Positions 1 to 6,457 of a stretch of 11,077 nt of DNA are shown here, piece after piece (position 1 is the stretch's first letter; each line of letters opens with the position of its first letter). Under the pieces are notes generated by a model. The model saw only the letters and a program-made list of their open reading frames with translations. It made no database searches and was not told the DNA's origin. Position numbers and translations under genes: made by a program. This DNA is from Gammaproteobacteria bacterium (GTDB lineage Bacteria; Pseudomonadota; Gammaproteobacteria; Pseudomonadales; Cellvibrionaceae), in NCBI GenBank assembly GCA_021151625.1, contig JAGKWY010000160.1, forward strand, positions 1 to 11,077, read 5' to 3'.

Positions 1-13
1 TATTATAGTCCTT

Positions 14-43
14 ATGACTTTATGAATGAAGCAGTCATTTTTT
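14..43 (+). terminator. Possible intrinsic terminator of a gene left of the window
   Basis: ATGACT at 14-19 is complementary to AGTCAT at 33-38, and a run of T follows (38-43). The stem is only 6 bp and the loop is 13 nt, so this is a weak candidate. The T run reads out on the plus strand, so it would end a plus-strand gene located before position 1 rather than dusA, which comes from the other strand. No convincing terminator for dusA is visible in the 76 bases left of its stop codon. Confidence 0.25.
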
Positions 44-76
44 ATAAAAGGTAAATTCGTTAGTTCAAGTCAGCTT

Positions 77-1087
77 TTACAGAGTTTGGCCAGCTGTATC
101 AGCTAATGGTACCTCATTTAATACTTCCAGTGCTTGTTGAAGAACTTCTATACCTGCACCCGGTTTATGCGCTTGTTCACTTAATATGCGACGAAATTGC
201 CGCGCACGCGGTAAGCCTTGGTAAAGGCCGAGAATATGGCGGGTAAGATGGTTTAAACGAGTGCCATTTGCCAGTTGTTCTTCACAGTAAGCGATAAAAC
301 CTGCCATTACCTCGTTGCGGCTGATAACAGGGTTTGAGGCGCCATAAATTTTCTGATCAACTTCTGCCAGCAGGTAAGGATTGGCATAGGCTTCACGCCC
401 AAGCATAACTCCATCGACGTGTTCAAGCAGTTGTTGGCTTTGTTCAAGTGTAGTTATGCCGCCATTGATAATGATTTCAAGGTGCGGGAAGTCTTGTTTT
501 AGTTGATAAACCTTATCGTATTGCAGTGGCGGGACTTCGCGATTCTCTTTCGGGCTTAGGCCTTTTAACCAGGCTTTGCGCGCATGCACGATAAACGTTT
601 TGCAGCCGGTTTCAGCAATGGTGTTTACAAACTTCACAAGCCCTTCGTAGTCTTCCATGTCGTCTATACCGATACGGTGTTTGACTGTTACTGGGATCTT
701 AACGGCATTTTGCATGGCTGCTATGCATTCCGCGACGAGATTCGGTTCAGCCATCAAGCAGGCACCGATCATACCGTTTTGTACTCTATCACTTGGACAG
801 CCGCAATTAAGGTTAACTTCGTCATAACCCCAGTCTTCCGCAATTCTGCTGCATTCAGTAAGGTCTTTGGGGTTGCTGCCGCCCAACTGCAAAGCGAGTG
901 GGTGTTCGCAGGCGTTGTAATCCAGGAAGCGGGCTTTATCGCCGTGAAGCAGTGCGCCGGTAGTGACCATTTCGCTGTAAAGTACGGCTTTTTTGGTCAG
1001 GAGGCGCCAAAAGGTACGGCAGTCCGAGGTGGACCACTCCATCATAGGGGCGAGGGTAAAGCGTCGATCAAGTACTGGTGAAGTCAT
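77..1087 (-). CDS. dusA: tRNA-dihydrouridine(20/20a) synthase DusA
   Basis: FMN- and NADPH-dependent enzyme that reduces uridines in the tRNA D-loop (U20/U20a in the DusA subfamily); cytoplasmic. The 336-aa protein has the expected length. It opens with the Dus beta-strand motif LAPMMEW (residues 12-18). The active-site block NCGCPSDRVQNG lies at 94-105, where Cys97 is the expected general acid. TVKHRIGID at 134-142, HARKAWLKGLSP at 168-179, the FMN-phosphate strand INGGI at 207-211 and GVMLGREAYANP at 226-237 all follow in order. The SDRVQNG signature and the HARKAWLKGLSP block separate DusA from DusB and DusC. The start at 1087 gives the normal short lead into the first strand, although no strong Shine-Dalgarno precedes it. 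The gene is divergent from moaC with 122 bp between them, and there is no functional link to the moa genes. The plus-strand frame over 584-1081 is its shadow. Confidence 0.96.
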   Translation of the reverse strand: MTSPVLDRRFTLAPMMEWSTSDCRTFWRLLTKKAVLYSEMVTTGALLHGDKARFLDYNACEHPLALQLGGSNPKDLTECSRIAEDWGYDEVNLNCGCPSDRVQNGMIGACLMAEPNLVAECIAAMQNAVKIPVTVKHRIGIDDMEDYEGLVKFVNTIAETGCKTFIVHARKAWLKGLSPKENREVPPLQYDKVYQLKQDFPHLEIIINGGITTLEQSQQLLEHVDGVMLGREAYANPYLLAEVDQKIYGASNPVISRNEVMAGFIAYCEEQLANGTRLNHLTRHILGLYQGLPRARQFRRILSEQAHKPGAGIEVLQQALEVLNEVPLADTAGQTL

Positions 1088-1164
1088 TTAATTCGGGTAA
1101 TTTTTAGCTGGCGAGGAAATAAAACTGCGGTCATCTTTACGAGTGCTTTATGATAACTCTATTT

Positions 1165-1185
1165 ACTGGCAGCTGCACGGCCAGT
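1165..1185 (+). other. Small inverted repeat in the moaC leader
   Basis: ACTGGC at 1165-1170 pairs perfectly with GCCAGT at 1180-1185 around a 9-nt loop. It ends 24 nt before the moaC start codon, after which an ACAGGA ribosome-binding sequence (1194-1199) follows. It could be a simple mRNA hairpin or a protein site. The structure is far too small for a molybdenum-cofactor riboswitch, which is a much larger multi-helix RNA. Chance occurrence is quite possible. Confidence 0.25.
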
Positions 1186-1209
1186 CTTGGTTAACAGGAT
1201 TCATTTGTT

Positions 1210-1698
1210 ATGACGCTTACCCATATAGATTCCCAAGGCCATGCCAGCATGGTGGATGTCTCTGAGAAAATTCCCAGTGTGCGTGAGGCAAGGGCCTTTG
1301 CGCGCGTCTTAATGAAGGCGGAGACGCTCGCGCAAATCAAACATAATTCACTTAAAAAGGGTGATGTATTGGCTGTGGCCCGAATTGCAGGAATACAAGC
1401 CGCCAAAAAATGCTCAGATTTAATTCCTTTATGCCATCCGCTGGCATTAAGTAAAGTTGCCGTGGATTTTGCATTAGATGAAAGCGCCAGTGCAGTTGAA
1501 GTTACCAGCTATTGCAAATTAACCGGGCAAACCGGTGTGGAAATGGAAGCGCTTACCGCCGCAAGCATTGCGGCATTAACGATTTACGATATGTGCAAAG
1601 CAGTTGATATGGGGATGGTGATTGAGCAGGTTTGTTTGCTGGAAAAATCCGGTGGTCGCCGTGGCCATTATCGGCGTGAAGAAGGGCAAGCGCTATGA
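1210..1698 (+). CDS. moaC: Cyclic pyranopterin monophosphate synthase MoaC
   Basis: Second step of molybdenum cofactor synthesis: with MoaA it converts GTP to cyclic pyranopterin monophosphate (cPMP); cytoplasmic hexamer. The 162-aa product matches the family throughout: MVDVSEK (14-20), GDVLAVARIAGIQAAKK (51-67), DLIPLCHPL (70-78), TGQTGVEMEALTAAS (105-119) and TIYDMCKAVD (124-133). Residues corresponding to E. coli Lys51, His77, Asp128 and Lys131 are all present with a one-residue offset (Lys50, His76, Asp127, Lys130), so the active site looks intact. The ATG at 1210 is preceded by ACAGGA (1194-1199) at 10 nt spacing. It is the first gene of a moaC-moaD-moaE operon and its last four bases (ATGA, 1695-1698) contain the moaD start, which indicates translational coupling. 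moaA and moaB are not adjacent and must lie elsewhere if the pathway is complete. Confidence 0.97.
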   Translation: MTLTHIDSQGHASMVDVSEKIPSVREARAFARVLMKAETLAQIKHNSLKKGDVLAVARIAGIQAAKKCSDLIPLCHPLALSKVAVDFALDESASAVEVTSYCKLTGQTGVEMEALTAASIAALTIYDMCKAVDMGMVIEQVCLLEKSGGRRGHYRREEGQAL

Positions 1699-1943
1699 TC
1701 CGGGTGGTTTTTTTGGCGCAGCTGCGCGAGCAATTAGGCGTTGCCGAACTGGATGTTTCCAATACACAAATTAAAACGCTGGACGAATTAAAACATCAAC
1801 TCGTGCTGCTAAATCCTTTGTGGGAAACAAAGCTGCTAAATAGCAAAATACTAACGGCAATCAATCATGCATATGCAAAAGGAAATCAGCCTTTGGTTGA
1901 TGGCGATGAGGTAGCTTTTTTTCCTCCGGTAACAGGTGGTTGA
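1695..1943 (+). CDS. moaD: Molybdopterin synthase sulfur carrier subunit MoaD
   Basis: Small ubiquitin-fold sulfur carrier. Its C-terminal glycine is adenylated by MoeB and converted to a thiocarboxylate, which then donates sulfur to cPMP within the MoaD-MoaE complex. The 82-aa length is typical. The protein starts with the beta-strand MIRVVFLAQLRE and ends in FFPPVTGG, the diagnostic Gly-Gly tail (81-82) that inserts into the MoaE active site; DGDEVAFFPPV is the usual run-in. The rest of the sequence is not strongly conserved, which is normal for MoaD. It overlaps moaC by 4 nt, with AAGGG (1682-1686) as ribosome-binding sequence, and moaE begins one base after its stop. This spacing suits the 1:1 stoichiometry of the two synthase subunits. 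Confidence 0.95.
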   Translation: MIRVVFLAQLREQLGVAELDVSNTQIKTLDELKHQLVLLNPLWETKLLNSKILTAINHAYAKGNQPLVDGDEVAFFPPVTGG

Positions 1944-1944
1944 G

Positions 1945-2427
1945 ATGTCTTTTTCAATCAGTGTTCTGCGTGATGATTTTGATGTGGGGCAGGAGTACTC
2001 GGCGCTCATTGCTGATGATACAGCTGCTGGCGCCGCGGTTTTTTTTGTCGGACGTGTGCGGGATTTTAATGATGGTCAGGCGGTGACTGGACTTTCGTTG
2101 GAGCATTACCCGGGAATGACCGAGAAAATATTGGAGCAAATTCTGGAGGAGGCAAAACAGCGTTGGCAATTAGTATCGGCGCGAATAATTCATCGCGTTG
2201 GCGATTTGCAATTGGGTGACCAAATTGTATTTGTTGGAGTTACCAGTGCTCATCGTGAGCATGCATTTCAAGCAGCAGAATTTCTAATGGATTTTTTGAA
2301 AACCCGCGCACCTTTCTGGAAAAAGGAAATTAATCAGGAGGGCAAAACTGTGTGGGTAGAGGCGAAAGATAAAGATAATCATGCGGTGGAACGTTGGGGA
2401 TCGGAAACGAATCCCGCAAGCAGTTAA
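1945..2427 (+). CDS. moaE: Molybdopterin synthase catalytic subunit MoaE
   Basis: Catalytic subunit of molybdopterin synthase; with thiocarboxylated MoaD it inserts two sulfurs into cPMP to make molybdopterin. The ATG at 1945 gives 160 aa. A GTG three codons upstream (1936) is also in frame, but it overlaps the AGGTGG ribosome-binding sequence (about 1934-1939) that serves the ATG, so the ATG is preferred. Motifs in order: FFVGRVRDFN (33-42), LSLEHYPGMTEK (50-61), IIHRVGDL (81-88), GDQIVFVGVTSAHR (91-104) and DFLKTRAPFWKKE (116-128). Lys119 and Lys126 fall at the same numbers as the catalytic lysines of the E. coli enzyme, and Arg39 and His103-Arg104 are present. It is the last gene of the operon. 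Its final codons and stop lie inside the hairpin at 2413-2439. Confidence 0.97.
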   Translation: MSFSISVLRDDFDVGQEYSALIADDTAAGAAVFFVGRVRDFNDGQAVTGLSLEHYPGMTEKILEQILEEAKQRWQLVSARIIHRVGDLQLGDQIVFVGVTSAHREHAFQAAEFLMDFLKTRAPFWKKEINQEGKTVWVEAKDKDNHAVERWGSETNPASS

Positions 2428-2439
2428 CCTGCTTGCGGG
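2413..2439. terminator. Perfect 11-bp hairpin between convergent moaE and the sugar transporter
   Basis: CCCGCAAGCAG (2413-2423) pairs perfectly with CTGCTTGCGGG (2429-2439) around a 5-nt loop. The moaE stop codon TAA (2425-2427) sits in that loop, so the left arm is coding. No uninterrupted T run follows on either strand, only AT-rich sequence (GTTAATTAATAA), so it is not a textbook intrinsic terminator. Its place between two convergent genes, 22 bp from the end of the transporter gene, suggests a two-way transcription block or 3'-end-protecting stem. Confidence 0.6.
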
Positions 2440-2461
2440 GCACTAATCGTTAATTAATAAT

Positions 2462-3808
2462 TTAGTGGCTGGCAGCAACCTCAGCAACTTCGTTAGTTGC
2501 TTTGGTTTTTGCCGCGCTGAGCGCAAATACACACAAAATTATGTAGCAAATTGCTGGCACAATAAAGGCGGTGACATAGCTGCTGTGGCCGGAAACCAAA
2601 CCTGCCAGCAAAGGCACAAACGCACCACCAATGATTGCAGTGCAGAGGAAACCGGAGGTAGCTTCTGAGCTAGCGGTAGAGCGCTCCAATGTCAGAGTGA
2701 AAATCACCGGGAACATAATGGAGTTAAACAGGCCAATCGCCAGCGCGATAAAACCGGCGCCCACACCTCCCACAGAGAATACATAGAAGCACATGGCTGC
2801 AGCAGCACCAGTGAACACTACCAGCAACAATGCCGCGTTGACTTTGGCTAGTAATGCGGAACCAATCAAACGACCTACCATGGCGCCACCCCAATACAGA
2901 GCAGTTAACGCAGCAGCTTCTTGCAGGGAAACACCAAGCACACCATCGGAACTGGCAATTTTGTCAATAAAGGGGAATGCGAAAATTGCGTCTGACTGAC
3001 CCCAAATAGAATCTGCATTCAGGAAAAACGCCATTTGGGTTCCGATAGCAACCTCGGCACCTACGTACAAAAAGATCGCCATGCCGCCCAGTACTGCCCA
3101 TTTGGATTGGAATGCATCTGCGAGCATTTCGCCAATGCCTTTTGGTTTGGCTGCTGATGCGTCTGGTGCTGCTTGTCCAACAATATTGCGACTGACAAAG
3201 AAGAAGGCCAAGAGTGCGGCGATCATGCCGGCCAACCAGAAGTAGGCTGCATCAATACCAGCAAGCGCTTGGGCGCGGACTTCGTCGGTAATGGTTTCAC
3301 CGTGTTTTACTTCAACACCTTCCAAAAACAAGCTTGCACCAATGATTGGACCGATAAAGGTTCCAAGGCTGTTAAAGGTTTGGCTGAAGGTTAAGCGGAA
3401 GTGGCTGCCTTCAGGGGAGCCGAGTGCAGCGGCCAAAGGGTTGGCCGCAACTTGCAGTGCGGTAATGCCGCTCGCCAATACAAAGAGGCCGCCAAGCACC
3501 AGAGCATAAACTTCGATGTTGGCCGCAACCAACATAATCAGGCATCCACCAATCATCATGCCCAATGCGATAAGAATGGTGGATACAGATTTAAAACGTG
3601 AGAGTAAGGTTGCTGCCGGAAAACTCATAATGCCGTAGGCGATAAAGAACGCGAAGGCGCTGAGTTGAGCTTCCACGTCACTCAGGCTGAAAATGCCTTT
3701 GACCGCTGCGACCAATGGATCGATTAGGGAGGTAATAAACCCCCAGGCGAAAAATAATGTCGTTACCGCCGCATAGGCGGGCAGGTATTTGTTGGATGAT
3801 GATTGCAT
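2462..3808 (-). CDS. FHS-family sugar:H+ symporter (GluP/FucP-type MFS transporter)
   Basis: Inner-membrane major facilitator of the fucose-galactose-glucose-H+ symporter (FHS) family, likely importing glucose, galactose or a related sugar. The 448-aa protein has about 12 hydrophobic segments in two halves, split by a hydrophilic central loop near 207-235. A long polar insert at about 163-186 lies between TM5 and TM6. Family signatures are FFAWGFITSLIDPLV (19-33), LQVAANPL (118-125) and TFSQTFNSLGTFIGP (140-154). By alignment from memory, Asp30 and Asn146 match E. coli FucP Asp46 and Asn162 (constant offset of 16), while FucP Glu135 is replaced by Gln119, as I recall for GluP-type members. 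N-acetylglucosamine porters such as NagP belong to the same family, so substrate is uncertain; the nearby glucokinase and GH3 genes favour glucose. A GAGG lies 11 nt before the ATG. It is divergent from the LacI gene across 259 bp and convergent with moaE. Confidence 0.9.
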   Translation of the reverse strand: MQSSSNKYLPAYAAVTTLFFAWGFITSLIDPLVAAVKGIFSLSDVEAQLSAFAFFIAYGIMSFPAATLLSRFKSVSTILIALGMMIGGCLIMLVAANIEVYALVLGGLFVLASGITALQVAANPLAAALGSPEGSHFRLTFSQTFNSLGTFIGPIIGASLFLEGVEVKHGETITDEVRAQALAGIDAAYFWLAGMIAALLAFFFVSRNIVGQAAPDASAAKPKGIGEMLADAFQSKWAVLGGMAIFLYVGAEVAIGTQMAFFLNADSIWGQSDAIFAFPFIDKIASSDGVLGVSLQEAAALTALYWGGAMVGRLIGSALLAKVNAALLLVVFTGAAAAMCFYVFSVGGVGAGFIALAIGLFNSIMFPVIFTLTLERSTASSEATSGFLCTAIIGGAFVPLLAGLVSGHSSYVTAFIVPAICYIILCVFALSAAKTKATNEVAEVAASH

Positions 3809-3866
3809 GAGAGTGATTGCCTCGTTGTTATATAAATGATTTGTCGTTGTAATGGTCTTAAAACTG

Positions 3867-3891
3867 CGCCGGAGGCGGATCTTGCGGATCC
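3867..3891 (-). other. GC-rich hairpins in the transporter leader
   Basis: Two adjacent short inverted repeats lie about 60-80 nt before the transporter start codon: CGCC/GGCG around 3 nt (3867-3877) and GGATC/GATCC around 5 nt (3877-3891). They share position 3877, so only one may form fully at a time. GCGGATC also occurs as a direct repeat at 3875-3881 and 3884-3890 (9-bp period). Read as transporter mRNA, the CGCC-GGCG stem comes second and is followed shortly by GTTTTAA, which gives it a faintly attenuator-like look. No known riboswitch is recognised. Confidence 0.3.
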
Positions 3892-3918
3892 TGTGAATCT
3901 GGCGAAAATAGCGGCGGT

Positions 3919-3947
3919 ACTATAATCCAAGGCTATAAGGCTGTCAC
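3919..3947 (-). promoter_or_regulatory. Candidate sigma-70 promoter of the sugar transporter
   Basis: Read on the minus strand, GTGACA (3942-3947) and TATAGT (3919-3924) are each one base off the -35 and -10 consensus and are separated by exactly 17 bp. The start would fall near 3912, leaving a leader of about 100 nt before the ATG at 3808. This is the best sigma-70-like element between the transporter and the LacI gene. For the LacI gene, a TACAAT (3965-3970) on the plus strand is the only -10-like sequence noted, without a good -35. Confidence 0.5.
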
Positions 3948-4021
3948 ATTGTTTGTTTCACGATTACAATTCCCGCGTCAAAAAAACAAGCCCTTATCTT
4001 ATTGTCAATGCGACTTATATT

Positions 4022-4029
4022 TGACGTCA
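4022..4029. promoter_or_regulatory. Short palindrome TGACGTCA upstream of the LacI gene
   Basis: A perfect 8-bp palindrome with the central CG typical of LacI-family operators lies 38 bp before the chosen GTG start. It does not extend beyond 8 bp, which is short for this family (usually 14-20 bp). It could be part of an autoregulatory site or chance. Confidence 0.2.
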
Positions 4030-4067
4030 GGGATGTGGCAACAATAAATCAACCAGAGGTTAATTCA

Positions 4068-5099
4068 GTGGCAAAGGCAACGATTGATGATGTGGCCGCT
4101 CTCGCAGGGGTGTCTATCAAGACGGTTTCGCGAGTGGTTAATAATGAGCCCAATGTGAGGCCAGCGACGCGTGAGAAAGTGGAGTCAGCGATAGCGGCAC
4201 TCGATTATCGGCCCAACCAATCTGCCCGCAGCCTCGCAGGAAATAAATCCTATCTGCTAGGGCTTATTTACGGTCATCCCAGTGCGCACTATGTGCTGGA
4301 TATTCAGGAGGGTGTTTTGGAAATTTGTCGCCCGCAGCGTTACGAGTTGCTGGTGCATCCGGCTATACATCGCGATCCCAATGTCTTGAGCGAAGTGACC
4401 GATTTGATTCTGGAGAAACGAGTCGATGGCGTTATGCTGACGCCGCCGCTCTCGGACAACATGACAGTGATCAATTCACTTAAAAAAATGAATATCCCTT
4501 TTGTTCGTGTAGCGCCGACAGAAAACAAATCCTTATCCCCCTATGTTGAAACAAATGATGAGGAAGCTTCTTACGATATGACATGCCAATTAATTGCCTG
4601 GGGGCATACGCGCATTGGTTTTATTTGCGGGCATCCAGATCACCGTGCAATGTCGTTGCGCTATGAAGGATACAAAGCGGCGTTAATCGAAAATGATTTG
4701 CCACTGATAAAAGAATTGGTTGAGCAGGGTGATAACTCGTTTGAGTCGGGCGAAGAATGTGGGAAAAAGCTGCTGCAGCACGCCCAACGCCCAACGGCTA
4801 TTTTTGCCGCGAATGATGATATGGCTGCGGGTGTGATGATGGTGGCTCATCAATCCGGAGTTAAAATTCCAGCGCAGTTATCGGTAGCCGGATTTGACGA
4901 TACTCCTGTAGCTCACCAGATTTATCCATCGCTCACTACGATTCGTCAACCGATTCGCCAGATGGCGAAAAAAGCTACTGATCTGCTATTGAAACAATTA
5001 AAAGGGCGTGAAATTCAGTTGCCTGCCAGTATGTTGAGCTCAAGTATTATCGTGCGCGATTCTACTGGGCCAATAATCAAAGCCAAAGAAAAACACTAA
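4068..5099 (+). CDS. LacI-family transcriptional repressor
   Basis: Sugar-responsive DNA-binding repressor, 343 aa from the GTG at 4068. This start has AGAGG (4055-4059) at 8 nt spacing and puts the helix-turn-helix at the very N-terminus as usual. The longer frame from a TTG at 4002 would add 22 unlikely residues. TIDDVAALAGVSIKTVSRVVNN (5-26) is the HTH, with Ile17 and Lys18 at the base-contacting positions and Arg22 conserved. YRPNQSARSLAG (47-58) is the hinge helix, including the minor-groove Leu55. A periplasmic-binding-protein-like sensor domain follows: GLIYG (65-69), DGVMLTPP (120-127), ETNDEEASYDM (161-171), FAANDDMAAG (246-255), VAGFDDTPVA (273-282) and PSLTTIRQP (287-295). It is divergent from the transporter and convergent with glucokinase, so it very likely controls some or all of this sugar locus. 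The effector is unknown; a glucose or beta-glucoside signal would fit. Confidence 0.93.
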   Translation: MAKATIDDVAALAGVSIKTVSRVVNNEPNVRPATREKVESAIAALDYRPNQSARSLAGNKSYLLGLIYGHPSAHYVLDIQEGVLEICRPQRYELLVHPAIHRDPNVLSEVTDLILEKRVDGVMLTPPLSDNMTVINSLKKMNIPFVRVAPTENKSLSPYVETNDEEASYDMTCQLIAWGHTRIGFICGHPDHRAMSLRYEGYKAALIENDLPLIKELVEQGDNSFESGEECGKKLLQHAQRPTAIFAANDDMAAGVMMVAHQSGVKIPAQLSVAGFDDTPVAHQIYPSLTTIRQPIRQMAKKATDLLLKQLKGREIQLPASMLSSSIIVRDSTGPIIKAKEKH

Positions 5100-5121
5100 A
5101 AGTCGATTTAACAGTACGAAT

Positions 5122-5149
5122 AAAAAATGCACCCAAAGGTGCATTTTTT
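5122..5149. terminator. Bidirectional intrinsic terminator between the LacI gene and glk
   Basis: AAAAAATGCACC (5122-5133) and GGTGCATTTTTT (5138-5149) form a perfect 12-bp inverted repeat around the loop CAAA. The outer A/T arms give a T6 tail on both strands, so the element can end both the LacI transcript (stop at 5099) and the glucokinase transcript (stop at 5171 on the minus strand). Confidence 0.93.
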
Positions 5150-5170
5150 ATGGCGATTACTTAATTCCGA

Positions 5171-6175
5171 TTAAGCATTTTTCAGCGCAGGCGTATTGTT
5201 AATTAACCAGGCTGCTGAACCTACTAATGCCGCTTTATCATTCACAATCAAGCGGATGGAGATATCACTGACATAACCGGCCATCGGGCCTTTGTTTTTG
5301 TAGCGCTCCAGGAAGTGAGATTCCGGCAACAGTCCAACCAGTTTCGGGGTGATCCCGCCACCAATTACGACACCGCCTTTGGCGCCCAGTGATAAAGCTT
5401 TATCGCCTGCAACCTCACCCAATACATCACAGAAAGTTAATACCGCTTCGCGGCATAAATCATCTTCATCTGCCAAGCCTTTGGTGCTGACATCTGCCGG
5501 TGTATAGGCTCGGGCTTCTACGCCAGCGTTGTGCGCCAGGGCGCGATAGAGAGTCACTAATCCGCCGCCTGACAAAATATTTTCAACAGAAACATGGCTC
5601 TGTTCTTTCAATAAAAAGGATTTGATATCCAGTTCTTTTTCATTAGTTGGAGCAAAGCTGGCATGACCACCTTCGGTGGGAATAATTTTCCAGTTACCGC
5701 TATCCGGTACTAACGCTGCCATGCCAAAGCCGGTACCCGGACCCATCACTACTATGGGAGCATTGGGGTTTGATTTGCCTGAGTCGTAGAGCGTTACTAA
5801 TTCATCATCTTGTAAAAAGGGAACCGCATAGGCGAGCGAGGCGAAGTCATTGATTACATGCAGGGTTTTCATCCCCAGTTGGTCACGCAAACCATCAATG
5901 GAGAACTTCCAGTTCAGGTTGGTCATCGCGGCTTGGCCATTTTCAATCGGGCCGGCAATAGCCAGGCAAGTGTGCGCAGGAATATCGATTCCAAATTCAG
6001 CACAACAGGCTTTGATCATGGTCGCCATATCAGCGTAATTTGCGCATTTCAAGGTGATTTGACGTTCTGCTGTGTAATTGATCTTGCCGCGTGCGCGATT
6101 TTTTTCTGCGTCGAACTCGACCAGACCAAAACGGCCATTGGTGCCGCCGATATCTGCAACCAGTAACAGGCTCAT
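5171..6175 (-). CDS. glk: Glucokinase (Glk, E. coli type)
   Basis: ATP-dependent phosphorylation of glucose to glucose-6-phosphate in the cytoplasm, needed for glucose arriving by a non-PTS symporter or released inside the cell. The start at 6175 gives 334 aa. GAGGAG (6180-6185, minus strand) lies 4 nt before it and the protein then begins directly with the phosphate-binding strand; the longer frame to 6223 adds 16 residues without support. Motifs follow the Glk order: VADIGGTNGRFGLV (6-19), LAIAGPIENGQAAMTN (71-86), HVINDFASLAYAVP (106-119) with catalytic Asp110, VVMGPGTGFGMAALV (142-156), TEGGHASFAP (167-176), LSGGGLVTLYRAL (201-213), GGVVIGGGITPKL (267-279) and LIVNDKAALVGSAAWL (309-324). 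It lacks the zinc-binding CxCGxxGC motif of ROK kinases, so it is the hexokinase-like Glk group. It is divergent from the GH3 gene. Confidence 0.95.
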   Translation of the reverse strand: MSLLLVADIGGTNGRFGLVEFDAEKNRARGKINYTAERQITLKCANYADMATMIKACCAEFGIDIPAHTCLAIAGPIENGQAAMTNLNWKFSIDGLRDQLGMKTLHVINDFASLAYAVPFLQDDELVTLYDSGKSNPNAPIVVMGPGTGFGMAALVPDSGNWKIIPTEGGHASFAPTNEKELDIKSFLLKEQSHVSVENILSGGGLVTLYRALAHNAGVEARAYTPADVSTKGLADEDDLCREAVLTFCDVLGEVAGDKALSLGAKGGVVIGGGITPKLVGLLPESHFLERYKNKGPMAGYVSDISIRLIVNDKAALVGSAAWLINNTPALKNA

Positions 6176-6241
6176 GTGACTCCTCAACTTCAGCGCCGGG
6201 TAGTTAGTTTTCCGGCATAACAAGAGATATTTTCGGTCATT

Positions 6242-6261
6242 ATTGCTCAGCGATGAGCTAT
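6242..6261. promoter_or_regulatory. Candidate LacI-type operator between glk and the GH3 gene
   Basis: An imperfect 20-bp palindrome with 8 of 10 base pairs symmetrical. Perfect 5-bp arms GCTCA (6245-6249) and TGAGC (6254-6258) flank a core with CG (6251-6252) at the exact centre, and outer AT/AT pairs match again. LacI-family operators commonly have this size, symmetry and central CG. It lies 66 bp before the glk start and about 200 bp before the GH3 start, so it is better placed to control glk than the GH3 gene. Assignment to the neighbouring LacI protein is inference. Confidence 0.4.
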
Positions 6262-6401
6262 CTCCCGCCTGCGCAGCCCTTTTTTGTAAGTGGTGCGATT
6301 TCAGGTCTTCTCAAGGATTCTTCTGCTCTCTTTGATCGCGACTAGATTGAACGTGCTCATGAATAGAAAGCGCCTATGCTTAGGGCGGTGCCTGAGCGAG
6401 C

Positions 6402-6431
6402 TTGGGCAAATCTGAATTAACTGTTTATAAG
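6402..6431 (+). promoter_or_regulatory. Possible promoter of the GH3 gene
   Basis: TATAAG (6426-6431) is one base off the -10 consensus, with TTGGGC (6402-6407) 18 bp upstream as a poor -35 (3 of 6). The start would be near 6438, leaving a leader of about 20 nt that holds the GGAGG ribosome-binding site (6444-6448). The weak -35 would fit a promoter needing an activator. No better element was found in the 282 bp between glk and the GH3 gene. Confidence 0.3.
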
Positions 6432-6457
6432 CCAATTCCCCGTGGAGGTTGCAAACC

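Noticed and set aside
584..1081. Plus-strand ORF of 165 codons over dusA
   Set aside because: It lies wholly antisense to a dusA gene with all family motifs; no ribosome-binding site and no recognisable protein pattern.
1088..1209. Possible molybdenum-cofactor riboswitch before moaC
   Set aside because: Only one 6-bp hairpin is present and the gap is shared with divergent dusA; the expected large multi-helix RNA is not visible.
4002..4067. Longer LacI N-terminus from a TTG start
   Set aside because: It would add 22 residues before the HTH, has no ribosome-binding site, and the GTG at 4068 has AGAGG at good spacing.
6176..6223. Longer glucokinase N-terminus from the ATG at 6223
   Set aside because: The 16 extra residues do not match the family, and GAGGAG directly precedes the ATG at 6175.
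6359..6415. ATG upstream of GH3 as a frame-shifted signal peptide
   Set aside because: The frame gives 18 residues beginning MNRKRLCLG and then a stop, with no hydrophobic core; a simple frameshift would not restore a signal peptide.
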